Assembly: GCA_035530275.1 (NCBI GenBank)
Contig: DATKVC010000024.1
Span: 62,001 to 126,000, forward strand
DNA length: 64,000 bases
Reading direction: 5' to 3'
Source of the DNA: CAIJMU01 sp035530275
GTDB taxonomy: Bacteria > Spirochaetota > Spirochaetia > Treponematales > Rectinemataceae
The position numbers and the translations under genes were made by a program. A model generated the notes under the pieces. It made no database searches and was not told the DNA's origin. It was given only the letters and a program-made list of their open reading frames with translations. Every line of letters begins with the position of its first letter. Positions within the stretch are counted from its first letter, which is position 1. This document shows positions 16,570 to 24,402 of the stretch, in pieces.

Positions 16570-17520
16570 ATGAATTCCAAATTCGCTTTGCTCGAAGGTG
16601 ACGCCCTCCTCTTCGTCACCGCCATGATCTGGGGCTTCGCCTTCGTCGCCCAACGCGTCGGCATGGAAAGCCTCGGTCCCTTCACCTTCAACGGAGTCCG
16701 CTATCTGATCGGGGCCTTCTCCCTCGTCCCGCTTTTTGTCTTTCGTCGCGCAAAACAAGGACCTAAGGCGCCCTCGGTCCTTCCCACTCTCGGGACTTCC
16801 GGCTTCTCCCGCAATTTCGGCCCACCCCTCCTCGCGGGCGGCGCCATGTTCTTCGGCTCGAGCCTCCAACAGGTCGGTCTCGTCAGCACGACCGCCGGCA
16901 ACGCCGCCTTCATCACGAGCCTCTATGTGGTGCTCGTACCCTTTCTCGCCGCCCTCTTCGGCAAACAGGTCCATCGAATCGACTGGGCCGCATCCCTCGT
17001 CGCCGTGGCTGGGCTCTGGCTCATCACCATGCAGCACGGTTTCTCCATCGCGGCGGGAGACGCCTTCGTCCTCGCCTGCGCCTTCTTCTGGGCCCTCCAC
17101 ATCATCGTCATCGGCCGATTCGCCTCGACCTACGACCCCATCGCCCTCGCCATCGGCCAGTTCACGGTATCGGGAGTCCTCAGCCTCGCCGTGGCCCTTC
17201 CCTTCGAGCGCATCACCATCGAAGGTCTTCGAAGCGCCGTGATTCCCCTGCTGTACGGGGGCGTCGCGTCGAGCGGCATCGCCTTCACCCTGCAAATATT
17301 CGGGCAGCGCAAAGCCAAGGCTTCGCATGCATCCATCATCATGTCGCTCGAGGGCCTTTTCGGGGCTGTCGGCGGCATAGTCATGCTCGGCGAGCCGACC
17401 ACGGTCAGGATTCTCGTCGGCGGCGGGCTCATGATCCTGGCCACCATGTTGCCGCAAATCGCGGATGCGACGGGAAAAGTGTTGCGGCTCGGAAACTCAA
17501 GGAGGAGAGACGATGCGTGA
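16570..17520 (+). CDS. DMT-superfamily (EamA) transporter
   Basis: A 316-residue protein with ten predicted membrane segments in two EamA halves (AMIWGFAFVAQRVGMESLGPFTFNGVRYLIGA; FQQVGLVSTTAGNAAFITSLYVVLVPFLAALF-like block; SGIAFTLQIFGQRKAKASHASIIMSLEGLFGAVGGIVMLGE). Such proteins export or import metabolites such as amino acids; substrate unknown. Residues ~58-75 are a longer basic loop than usual. Its last 8 bp overlap the next gene, suggesting an operon. Confidence 0.85.
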   Translation: MNSKFALLEGDALLFVTAMIWGFAFVAQRVGMESLGPFTFNGVRYLIGAFSLVPLFVFRRAKQGPKAPSVLPTLGTSGFSRNFGPPLLAGGAMFFGSSLQQVGLVSTTAGNAAFITSLYVVLVPFLAALFGKQVHRIDWAASLVAVAGLWLITMQHGFSIAAGDAFVLACAFFWALHIIVIGRFASTYDPIALAIGQFTVSGVLSLAVALPFERITIEGLRSAVIPLLYGGVASSGIAFTLQIFGQRKAKASHASIIMSLEGLFGAVGGIVMLGEPTTVRILVGGGLMILATMLPQIADATGKVLRLGNSRRRDDA

Positions 17521-18115
17521 ACTAGACGAGGACAGGGAGCGGGGCCTCGAGGCTTTGACGAGGGCCTATACCACCGATGTCATCAGCGTCTCCGAGTTCG
17601 AGAGGCGAGCCGCCCTCATCCAACAGGCGCGCGACGGAGCGGCCATCAAGGACCTGCTCGCCGATCTCCCCCAGGAAGAGCCTCGCGGACGAGCCGTCTC
17701 ACGCCCCCCCGCCTCGAACCAGGCCCGAAACGCCGAGCGTCCCGCGCCATCGCGCATCGACGACCGGCTTTCCGGCAGCCAATCGCTCACCTGCATCATG
17801 GGCGAGCGGAGCCTACAGGGCGACTGGCTCACAGGCGATCATGTTCAGAATTACACCCTTATGGGGAGCACGAGGATCGATCTCCGAGACCTCGCGTTGC
17901 CCCCCGACGGCCTACGTTTCGAGATATTCGTCTGCATGGGAGAGGTCGTGATCACGGTGCCCCGGGGCCTCGCGGTACGCCTCAACGCCACTCCCTTCAT
18001 GGGGGAGGTCGCGGCGAATCGCGATGTGAGGCAAAGCGCCGTCGCCGGAGAGCCCGGAGTGCGGATCGACGGCTTCGTCCTCATGGGTTCCCTCAAGATC
18101 GTCGCCGCCGATTGA
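17513..18115 (+). CDS. DUF1707 / LiaF-like cell-wall-stress domain protein
   Basis: A 200-residue protein starting at ATG 17513 behind an excellent AAGGAGGAG site inside the upstream gene. Residues ~8-55 match the DUF1707 SHOCT-like pattern (DRERGLEALTRAYTTDVISVSEFERRAALIQQA). Residues ~90-200 are a LiaF/DUF2154-like beta domain (CIMGERSLQGDWL, YTLMGSTRIDLRDLALP, FVCMGEVVITVPRGLAV, GFVLMGSLKIVAA) with four repeats of the xxMGE/S turn. No membrane segment, so it is likely cytoplasmic. Relatives act in envelope-stress sensing; the role here is inferred. Confidence 0.7.
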   Translation: MRELDEDRERGLEALTRAYTTDVISVSEFERRAALIQQARDGAAIKDLLADLPQEEPRGRAVSRPPASNQARNAERPAPSRIDDRLSGSQSLTCIMGERSLQGDWLTGDHVQNYTLMGSTRIDLRDLALPPDGLRFEIFVCMGEVVITVPRGLAVRLNATPFMGEVAANRDVRQSAVAGEPGVRIDGFVLMGSLKIVAAD

Positions 18116-18127
18116 TCGAAGAGCGTC

Positions 18128-18201
18128 TCAGGGGAAGCTGATCGTGTAGGAGAGCTGGATCTGGTAGCCGTGCCAGGCGGGGTCCGAGCCCGCTATGTCG
18201 A
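18128..18201 (-). pseudogene. C-terminal remnant of an outer-membrane beta-barrel gene
   Basis: Directly downstream of the GH63-like stop, the minus strand reads ...GYQIQLSYTISFP then stop: alternating aromatic/hydrophobic residues ending near Phe, like the C-terminal beta-signal of porin-type outer-membrane proteins. Only about 23 codons remain in a neighbouring frame with no start of their own. It may be the tail of an older gene replaced when the hydrolase gene arrived. Short, so the call is tentative. Confidence 0.35.
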
Positions 18202-19650
18202 TCAGATCTTGTCGATGAGCATCGAGCACTTGCCCGAGGGTATGGGAAGAGTCTTCTTCTTCTTTCCGATCACGTTGATCGTGAAATAGTAGAGCTTTTC
18301 GCTCTCCATGTGGATCTCCCAACCCCGGCCCGACTTGTTCGAAAGTATGGTGATCATGTTCCGCTTGAGCGAAAGGTTCTCGATGCCCATGATTTCGAGG
18401 TTGGGGATGATCCAGTCGACCGTTTTCCTGGGCAGGGAAATGTAGAGCCCGACGATGTTCTCGATCATCAGTGTGATAGTCGAGAGGCCGGTAAACGGAA
18501 GGAATTGCGGTCGCGGCCATTCTGGTCTCTCGGCCCAGACCGCCTTGCCCTCGCTTTGGGGTTGGTAAGCTTCCCAAAAGACCGGTCGTGGATCGCGCTT
18601 GTGTCCCTGTTCGTGCTCCTGGTGCATCGAATCGAGAACGAAATAGAGATGGCGGATCGCGCAATCACGGGCCATCTCGTAATGATTGTATTTCTCGAGT
18701 CCCTTGATGACCATGAAGGTGAAGGCCGGCACGACCGAACCCCGATAGCCGTTGCCCTTCCGATCGTAGTCAGGATGATCGGCCGAAAGGGTCGGGAAGG
18801 GATGCTCCGTGCCGAAGATCTTCGGATCCTTGAGGTGGGCGATGAGACGTTCCGACTTCTCTTCGTTGGGTATCTCGGCGAGGAGGGGCCAGTAGCCGCC
18901 GATGGTCTTCGTCGGTAGCCGCTTTTCGTCGGCGTCGAGGTCGAGGTAGAAGCCGGCCTCGGCGTCCCACATCAGGGAATTGATGCGAGTTTTCAATGAG
19001 AAGTAGGCACGCTTGAATTGAAAGGACGCGTCCTTGTCGTTGAGAATGTCGCCCATTGCCGAGAGATAAAGGGCGTTCATGGCCATGGCGGCGTTCCAGT
19101 CTGAAAGGTACTTCGCTTTGCCTCGGGGAGAGTTCTCCATCCCCGTCGCCTCGACAGGTACCTCGTAAAGACCATTTTCGCGGCGGAAGGTGGATTCCAT
19201 CCAGGCCCACTGTCGCGTAAGGGCGGGCATGACGTCCTTTACGCGCTTCTTGTTGCCCGTCTTGTGGTAGAGATTGTATTCAGCCCAAGCGAAGAGAGGA
19301 AGGCCGATGCCTTCGGGATTGCTGGCACTGAAGACCGGTTTGCCGGTTTCTATGTCATACCGGGCACGGATGGCTCCCGAAGACTCCTGCAAGGCATAGA
19401 GGGCATCGAGGCCATTCGAAGCGGCGTAAATCCGATTTGAATAGACGAGAAAAAACGAGGAGAATACTTGCTCGAAGGAATCCAGGACCTGGGAATCGGC
19501 ATATTGGAAGAATTTGATCTTGTCGATGCCCGATTTAGGACCACCCGAAGCCCAGGGATCGGCGATCCAGGCCCAGGTTCGATCATAAATTTCCACGAAG
19601 TCCTGATCGTAGAAATGCACACGCGGGAAATCGCGTTTGTTCAAGGACAC
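18202..19650 (-). CDS. GH63-like (mannosylglycerate hydrolase-type) glycoside hydrolase
   Basis: A 482-residue (alpha/alpha)6-barrel-like protein without signal peptide. Family-like blocks are DSQVLDSFEQVFSSFFLVYSN, NPEGIGLPLFAWAEYNLYHKTG, YLSDWNAAMAMNALYLSAMGDILN, MWDAEAGFYLDLDADEKRL, GNGYRGSVVPAFTFMVIKGLEKY and RPVFWEAYQPQSEGKAVW. This order and length (~480 aa) fit bacterial GH63 relatives that hydrolyse mannosyl- or glucosylglycerate or alpha-glucosides in the cytoplasm. The substrate cannot be fixed. It begins the only minus-strand unit here, with a ~700-bp non-coding region upstream. Confidence 0.6.
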   Translation of the reverse strand: MSLNKRDFPRVHFYDQDFVEIYDRTWAWIADPWASGGPKSGIDKIKFFQYADSQVLDSFEQVFSSFFLVYSNRIYAASNGLDALYALQESSGAIRARYDIETGKPVFSASNPEGIGLPLFAWAEYNLYHKTGNKKRVKDVMPALTRQWAWMESTFRRENGLYEVPVEATGMENSPRGKAKYLSDWNAAMAMNALYLSAMGDILNDKDASFQFKRAYFSLKTRINSLMWDAEAGFYLDLDADEKRLPTKTIGGYWPLLAEIPNEEKSERLIAHLKDPKIFGTEHPFPTLSADHPDYDRKGNGYRGSVVPAFTFMVIKGLEKYNHYEMARDCAIRHLYFVLDSMHQEHEQGHKRDPRPVFWEAYQPQSEGKAVWAERPEWPRPQFLPFTGLSTITLMIENIVGLYISLPRKTVDWIIPNLEIMGIENLSLKRNMITILSNKSGRGWEIHMESEKLYYFTINVIGKKKKTLPIPSGKCSMLIDKI

Positions 19651-19983
19651 TCCCCTTATCTATGCTAAACGCGCATACCGCCGGACACCAACGAAGCGCA
19701 TTGTTTTCCGCGCATTTCAAAGCTATGACATTATATATCGAGGAATCGACTATAATGTCTGCGGAGCGCTTTGTCAAATTTTTAAGCGGCTCCCAGCGTG
19801 CCTGAACGCAGTTCATATGCCATACAGCAACAAATTAGCCCTAAAAAGTGGCCGCGAAGGCAACTTTACCCGCTTGCTTTTCCGGAAAATCGGATTACCT
19901 TTTAAGCATAAGGAGGACATCAGGACGGTCGGCAACCCATGCGTGGGACCGCGTTAGTACAACCCCTTGAGCAAGGAGGTTCG

Positions 19984-20037
19984 ATGAACAATCCGCCTGA
20001 CAGTTCCAGCCAGCCTGCGGGCTGGCAGACCGAGTGA
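19984..20037 (+). CDS. Possible 17-codon leader peptide
   Basis: AAGGAGG ends 4 bp before ATG 19984, and the frame MNNPPDSSSQPAGWQTE ends at TGA 20035-20037. It lies inside the structured RNA, with the CCAGCC/GGCTGG hairpin in its coding part. Position before a terminator would suit an attenuator, but there is no run of one amino acid. It may be chance; the Shine-Dalgarno match is the only real support. Confidence 0.25.
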   Translation: MNNPPDSSSQPAGWQTE

Positions 20038-20204
20038 GCGACGCGATCGAAGGTCGCTCGGTACAAGCGTTCCGGCAAGAAGTTGGACCGGAAATCGCAA
20101 CAGGGATGGGTCGAGCATGAAAGCTCGAGAATGCTTTTTGTAAAGCATTGCCCGCCGCGCAAGACCGGTGCAGAGCATCCGGGCGCGATTCGGGCTTAGC
20201 GACG

Positions 20205-20242
20205 GAGGTCGATTCCCATTGGGCATCGGCCTCCTTTCTTTT
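20205..20242 (+). terminator. Intrinsic terminator ending the structured RNA
   Basis: A broken stem of GGAGG, CGA, CCC pairing with GGG, TCG, CCTCC, followed by TTTCTTTT on the plus strand. The U-run gives a clear direction. It stands ~130 bp before the gene at 20370, so it either ends an independent RNA or attenuates that gene. Confidence 0.7.
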
Positions 20243-20369
20243 GGCGCGCAGCGGATGCGCCGTTTGGCCAACTTTAGTCATCGGCACTGTTTGACATGCC
20301 CGACCTTCGCCGATAGGATGCGTCCTCCCTCAAGGCATCCGCTTCGGCCGCCGATAGGGGTAGCAGAAC

Positions 20370-20732
20370 ATGATTGTCACCCTGATGAAGCACGGCAAGG
20401 ACGGTAGGCTCCTCTACTACACGATCCATGACAGGCAGCAGAGCCTGACCTCTCCCCACGCCCTCACCACGCTCTTCAGGACGGGTTCGGGACGAGAGCG
20501 CGAAAAGCACTATGACTTCGCCTCCCTCGCCGAAATGGACGCCATGATCAGGTCGCTTCTCTCCAAACGCATCCGCGACGGTTATCGCGTTCTGTATAGC
20601 TGGAGCCGTGACGCGAGCTGGGGAATCACGCCCAACCAGCCCGTCGGAGTTCCCAACGGATTCAGCCATGCGGGCCTCCTGTCGAAGGCCAACGCCGCCC
20701 TCGATTCAAACCCCAAGAGAGCCTCGGGCTGA
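20370..20732 (+). CDS. Hypothetical protein, 120 aa
   Basis: A small soluble protein with an N-terminal strand/turn region (MIVTLMKHGKDGRLLYYTIHDRQ), a basic middle and a helical stretch (FASLAEMDAMIRSLLSKRIRDGYRVLYSW) whose shape recalls small WGR- or DUF-type domains, though I recognise no family. No membrane segment or signal peptide. The ATG at 20370 has only a weak AGGGG upstream. It lies between the structured RNA and flaB, so motility-related use is conceivable but not shown. Confidence 0.6.
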   Translation: MIVTLMKHGKDGRLLYYTIHDRQQSLTSPHALTTLFRTGSGREREKHYDFASLAEMDAMIRSLLSKRIRDGYRVLYSWSRDASWGITPNQPVGVPNGFSHAGLLSKANAALDSNPKRASG

Positions 20733-20775
20733 GCTTCCGCGGATCGCTCGGGAGGCCCCTCTCGCCGCAATCCGC

Positions 20776-20802
20776 TAAAGTCCGCACATCGCCTTCCGAA
20801 AA
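20776..20802 (+). promoter_or_regulatory. Sigma-28 (FliA-type) promoter of flaB
   Basis: TAAA at 20776-20779, a 15-bp spacer, then TCCGAAAA at 20795-20802, close to the flagellar consensus TAAA-N15-GCCGATAA. It is ~70 bp upstream of the flagellin start, the expected place for a late flagellar gene. Confidence 0.65.
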
Positions 20803-20873
20803 TCGGTTAACGATCGGTTTGTTGCGGTGGAGGAAAGAACCTTCCCGGCCGGTCGCGGAGGAAGGAGTCCATT

Positions 20874-21734
20874 GTGATCATCAACCACAATCTCAGTGCC
20901 ATGTTCGCGGATCGCTCGCTGCGCGCGACGAATCTCAGCCAGGAAAAGAGCATGGAAAAACTCTCCTCGGGACTCCGTATCAACCGGGCGGGCGACGACG
21001 CCTCGGGACTCGCGGTCTCGGAGAAGATGAGAAGTCAGATCCGCGGTCTCCAGCGCGCATCCAAGAACGCCGCCGATGGCATTTCCCTCATCCAGACGAC
21101 CGAGGGCTATCTTCAGGAATCCCAGGACATAATTCAAAGGGTTCGCGAACTTGCCGTCCAGTCGGCTAACGGCATCTACACCTCCGAAGACAGGACACAA
21201 ATGCAGGTCGAAGTTAGCCAGCTTGTTTCAGAAATAGATCGCATCGCGAGCCACGCCCAGTTCAACGGACTCAGCCTCCTTACCGGTCGCTTTGCCCGCG
21301 CGGACGGGTCCAACACGGTGACCGGATCGATGTGGTTCCAGATCGGCGCCAATATGGATCAACGAACGCGCGTCTATATCGGCACCATGACGGCCAAGGG
21401 TCTCGGGCTCAGGAATGTGGGCGACGATTCGATCATTTCGCTCTCCGATCCCGACAGTTCGAACAGGGCGATCGGGACCCTCGATGTCGCCCTCAAGCGC
21501 GTATCCAAAGAGAGGGCCGACCTCGGCGCCTACCAGAATAGGCTCGAGCATGCGGTCAAGGGCATCGATGTGGGTGCGGAGAACATGCAGGCGGCCGAGA
21601 GCCGAATCCGCGACGTTGACATGGCCTCGGAGATGGTGAATTATACCAAGGATCGAATACTGGCGCAGGCGGGCAATGCGATGCTCGCGCAGGCCAACCA
21701 GAAGAACCAGCAAGTGTTGCAGCTTCTGCAGTAG
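20874..21734 (+). CDS. flaB: Periplasmic flagellin core protein FlaB
   Basis: A 286-residue flagellin starting at GTG 20874 with GAAGGAG 7 bp upstream. The N-terminal D0/D1 region (MIINHNLSAMFADRSLRATN; GLRINRAGDDASGLAVSEKM; IQTTEGYLQESQDIIQRVRELAVQ) and C-terminal region (ESRIRDVDMASEMVNYTKDRIL; AGNAMLAQANQKNQQVLQLLQ) are both present with a short middle, as in spirochaete FlaB, which builds the core of periplasmic flagella. No signal peptide, consistent with type III export. Monocistronic: sigma-28 promoter before, terminator after. This gene is the main taxonomic marker in the window. Confidence 0.96.
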   Translation: MIINHNLSAMFADRSLRATNLSQEKSMEKLSSGLRINRAGDDASGLAVSEKMRSQIRGLQRASKNAADGISLIQTTEGYLQESQDIIQRVRELAVQSANGIYTSEDRTQMQVEVSQLVSEIDRIASHAQFNGLSLLTGRFARADGSNTVTGSMWFQIGANMDQRTRVYIGTMTAKGLGLRNVGDDSIISLSDPDSSNRAIGTLDVALKRVSKERADLGAYQNRLEHAVKGIDVGAENMQAAESRIRDVDMASEMVNYTKDRILAQAGNAMLAQANQKNQQVLQLLQ

Positions 21735-21786
21735 CCGCCCTAATCGATCAGCGCGCGGCCGCGCGTCGGGATCGAAAAGTGAACTG

Positions 21787-21815
21787 AAGGCCGACCCTTG
21801 GGTCGGCCTTTTTTA
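21787..21815 (+). terminator. Intrinsic terminator of flaB
   Basis: AAGGCCGACCC and GGGTCGGCCTT form a perfect 11-bp stem with a two-base TT between the arms, followed by a T-run; textbook Rho-independent terminator 55 bp after the flaB stop. Confidence 0.92.
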
Positions 21816-21882
21816 ATACTGAAGCGGAAGGAAGCGCGGACGGCAAACGCCGCGACATTTCTCCCCGCCGAATCGAGGTTGT

Positions 21883-23454
21883 GTGAGTCTTGGGCGCGAA
21901 AACATCGGGATGTCGCTGGAAACTCGCCAAAGGCTGCTGGCAGCGGTCTTCCCCGAGTTGAAGTATGGTGACGATCCCGATATCGATCGCTACCTCGAAC
22001 TTCGCAAGGATGGCCGGATAGCCGACGCCCTCGCCGTCTACAATGGCGCCCTTCGCGGCCGATACCCCACCGACACGGACCGGGCGACCTTGATAGCGCT
22101 GAAAAGATCGCGCGATCCCCGTTGGGTCGAACTCCAGCGACGGCTCCTCGACAGCCTCGCCGCTCGGCTCGAGATTCGTCTCGGAAAAAACATCTCGACC
22201 ATCGTACAGGCGGCCGCCCCCACCGGATCGCGCGATGCCTGGAGCTCGCTCAAGGCGGTCAACGCCTTGCTTTCGAGCCTTGGATCGCCGGACTCCGTCG
22301 AAGTCGCGATCTCCACCCTCCAGCGGCATATCAAGCTGGCCCGTGTCCTCGCCGAAGCTGCCGACCAATGGAAGCAACTCGTGAAGGGCCTGGAATACTC
22401 GCTGAGGCTGCTCGAGGAATATGCCGCGCTCGCGACCCAAGAAAATTCCGCGGAGCAGGATTTCGTCGCTCGAAGTCGGAAACTCGAGGAGAAGCGACGC
22501 GCCGGTTCTCGTCCTCGATCGTCAGCGGCTTACAGCGACGAGTCCACCGACTTCGTCGCGCGAAGCCGGACGAGACAGCGCGACGCCAAGGAAGCGCGTC
22601 CGTCCCGCTTCTTCGATCTCGATCGCATTCGCTTCACGAAGGCGGAAATCGCCGCCATCGAAATCGCGAATCCGCCGAAACGCCTCGAGGATCTCGTCGT
22701 CGCCTGGTGCGCGAAGTATTGGCGGCTCGCCTTGGATCCCCGTTTCGAAAAGAGCGTCTTCCTCTACTCGAGCAAATACAGGACACGACATTTCGAAATC
22801 TTCCGCGAGCTTCGCCTCGCCCGTCTCAGCAGACGAAGCGACGATGAGATGCTCACGGGGATGTCGAGCCTCTTGTCGACAGGCTATGCCTATTCGGTTT
22901 CAGGCGATCTCTACATGCAGCGTCGATGGAGGGCGGTCAAGGCGGGTCTCTTCGGCGAGGTCCTAACGCCGGGAGCGGAAATCGAAAAGCTCGTAGTAGA
23001 AGCCTCTCCGCCGCCCACGGACAGGGCAATAGAGCAGCCGGCGCGCGGGGAGAAGCCGAAGCTCAGACGAGCCAGCTCTTCGGCCCTGGCGCCGGCGAGA
23101 CCGCGAGAGAGCGAGAAGGCCGTCCCCTCGCTCGAGCGCAGATCTTCGGGCTCGATTTCCGACCGGATCAGGAGGCTTTCGGGTCGACAGTACGATGTCT
23201 ATCGGAACATCTTCCTGGAAAAGGTGCGCGCCTCGATACACAGGATCCTCCTCGCGACGAGGACACGACAGAGGGGAATCTTCGACACCAGCGCAAACGA
23301 GGCCGAAGACGCCCTTTTCGGCTTCATCCTCGCCCATTACGACGATCCCTTCATGGATTGGGAAACCTCTCGCGAAAGGGCCCTCGTCGAATCGCTCGGA
23401 TTCCCGATGCCCCGGCTGGACGGGATAATCGAAGACTGCTACCGGAGACTCTAG
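21883..23454 (+). CDS. Hypothetical protein with internal repeat, possibly spirochaete-specific
   Basis: A 523-residue soluble, basic protein that I cannot assign. Residues ~1-185 are helical (QRLLAAVFPELKYGDDPDIDRYLEL...). Residues ~190-235 hold two copies of the motif DFVARSR in a low-complexity charged linker. Residues ~240-365 form a compact domain (FFDLDRIRFTKAEIAAIEI, EDLVVAWCAKYWRLALDPRF). A second low-complexity linker leads to a C-terminal domain of ~100 residues. GTG 21883 (GAGG 5 bp upstream) is chosen; ATG 21910 is possible. It converges on recR. Confidence 0.6.
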   Translation: MSLGRENIGMSLETRQRLLAAVFPELKYGDDPDIDRYLELRKDGRIADALAVYNGALRGRYPTDTDRATLIALKRSRDPRWVELQRRLLDSLAARLEIRLGKNISTIVQAAAPTGSRDAWSSLKAVNALLSSLGSPDSVEVAISTLQRHIKLARVLAEAADQWKQLVKGLEYSLRLLEEYAALATQENSAEQDFVARSRKLEEKRRAGSRPRSSAAYSDESTDFVARSRTRQRDAKEARPSRFFDLDRIRFTKAEIAAIEIANPPKRLEDLVVAWCAKYWRLALDPRFEKSVFLYSSKYRTRHFEIFRELRLARLSRRSDDEMLTGMSSLLSTGYAYSVSGDLYMQRRWRAVKAGLFGEVLTPGAEIEKLVVEASPPPTDRAIEQPARGEKPKLRRASSSALAPARPRESEKAVPSLERRSSGSISDRIRRLSGRQYDVYRNIFLEKVRASIHRILLATRTRQRGIFDTSANEAEDALFGFILAHYDDPFMDWETSRERALVESLGFPMPRLDGIIEDCYRRL

Positions 23455-23476
23455 GCTTCGACGCCCTAATCGACCC

Positions 23477-24064
23477 TCACAGTCTCTGGCGCCCCCGAAA
23501 CGAACGCGCAAGAGTCAGTCGGTCCGCATACTCAAGATCGCCGCCGACGGGAATGCCCGTGGCCAGCCTCGTCACCTCGATGTCCTGCCTCTCGATCACG
23601 CGTTTTACATACAAAGCTGTCGTATCGCCCTCGACCGTCGGGTTGGTGGCGATGACCACCTCGCTGATGCCGCCTTGACTCAGCCGGGCCACCAAGGCAT
23701 CGAGCCTGATGTCCTCGGGCCCGACACCGTCGATGGGAGAGATAACCCCGCCCAATACATGGTAAAGGCCCCGGTACTCATGTGAGGCCTCGATGGTCAT
23801 CACGTCCTGTGGCTGTTCGACGACGCAGATGACGCTCCGATCGCGAAGGGGGGAGCTGCACACCGGGCAGGGATCTTCCTCGGCCCAGGAGCCGCAAATA
23901 CCGCAAAAGACGATCGATTCGCGAAGGCCGCGAATCGAATCGGCGAGGGCATCGGCAAAGGCCTGGTCCGTGCGGAGGAGGTGCCAGGCTACCCTTTGGG
24001 CGCTTTTCTTTCCGATCCCCGGCAGTCGGGTGAGGAGCCCGACGAGCTCCTCGAGGGACTTCAC
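23477..24064 (-). CDS. recR: Recombination mediator protein RecR
   Basis: A 195-residue RecR: helix-hairpin-helix (GLLTRLPGIGKKSAQRVAWHLL), four-Cys zinc finger (FCGICGSWAEEDPCPVC), Toprim domain (ICVVEQPQDVMTIEASHEYRGLYHVLGG, SEVVIATNPTVEGDTTALYV) and a closing Walker-B-like region (ATGIPVGGDLEYADRLTL). It acts with RecO to load RecA at gaps. The GTG start overlaps the ybaB stop (GTGA), so the two are translationally coupled. The ffs-dnaX-ybaB-recR order is a widely conserved arrangement. Confidence 0.95.
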   Translation of the reverse strand: MKSLEELVGLLTRLPGIGKKSAQRVAWHLLRTDQAFADALADSIRGLRESIVFCGICGSWAEEDPCPVCSSPLRDRSVICVVEQPQDVMTIEASHEYRGLYHVLGGVISPIDGVGPEDIRLDALVARLSQGGISEVVIATNPTVEGDTTALYVKRVIERQDIEVTRLATGIPVGGDLEYADRLTLARSFRGRQRL

Positions 24065-24402
24065 TGCTGACCTCCGAAAAGCCCCGGCGGTATCCCGAGC
24101 CCGCCCAAGCCCCCCATGCCCTCGGACAGCTCTCGCTGCAGCGATTCCCGAATCTTCGACTGGGCGTCGTTGTAGGCGGCGACGATCAAATCCTGGAGCA
24201 TGGTGACGTCGGATGGATCGACGGCTTCCGGAGCTATAACGCAGGATTTCACGGCCATCGTGCCGTCTATCGTAATGCGAACCATTCCGCCTCCGGAGCT
24301 TCCCGTCGCGAGCATGGCCTCGGTCTTGCGCTTGAACTCCTCCGCCTTGGCCGCAATGGCCTGCGGATTGCGCAGGGCTTCCATAAGATCAGCGAAGTTC
24401 AT
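24061..24402 (-). CDS. ybaB: YbaB/EbfC family nucleoid-associated protein
   Basis: A 113-residue protein: N-terminal helix (MNFADLMEALRNPQAIAAKAEEFKRKTEAML), a Gly/Ser turn, central sheet (MVRITIDGTMAVKSCVIAPEAVDPSDVTMLQDLIVAAYNDAQSKI) and a Gly-rich tail (GMGGLGGLGIPPGLFGG). Family members are dimeric DNA-binding proteins, called EbfC in Borrelia. The start at 24402 lies 14 bp inside the 3' end of dnaX, and its stop overlaps the recR start. Confidence 0.93.
   Translation of the reverse strand: MNFADLMEALRNPQAIAAKAEEFKRKTEAMLATGSSGGGMVRITIDGTMAVKSCVIAPEAVDPSDVTMLQDLIVAAYNDAQSKIRESLQRELSEGMGGLGGLGIPPGLFGGQQ

Larger units (their letters stand above)
19920..20242 (+). ncRNA. Candidate structured RNA of unknown class
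   Basis: Consecutive local hairpins are visible: CCCA/TGGG at 19937-19950 inside a CGGT/ACCG stem, AACC-CCTTG / CAAGG-GGTT at ~19962-19983, CCAGCC/GGCTGG at ~20004-20028, ACCGA-GCGAC / GTCGC-TCGGT at ~20029-20066, TTCCGG/CCGGAA at ~20076-20095, CGAGC/GCTCG at ~20110-20127, and AATGCTTT/AAAGCATT at ~20128-20150. The series ends at a terminator. It lacks the RNase P GGAAAGTCC block, the tmRNA ends and the 6S fold. It could be a stand-alone sRNA or the leader of the gene at 20370. Confidence 0.45.
19651..20369. other. Long non-coding region with promoter-like, structured-RNA and terminator signals
   Basis: 719 bp without a convincing gene of normal size. The first ~260 bp are AT-rich for this genome and carry promoter-like sequence in both directions, including a perfect TATAAT at 19751-19756 (plus) and one at 19735-19730 (minus) that could serve the GH63-like gene. 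From ~19920 the sequence becomes GC-rich and folds into many hairpins (see the ncRNA and sORF entries), ending in a terminator. 20243-20369 shows nothing beyond a weak ribosome-binding region. Confidence 0.7.

Noticed and set aside
19637..19957. 106-residue plus-strand frame in the non-coding region
   Set aside because: Overlaps the GH63-like start and promoter region, has atypical composition for this genome and no ribosome-binding site.
19920..20242. RNase P RNA, tmRNA or 6S RNA
   Set aside because: Lacks GGAAAGTCC-type RNase P blocks, tmRNA acceptor ends and tag frame, and the single-bubble 6S fold.
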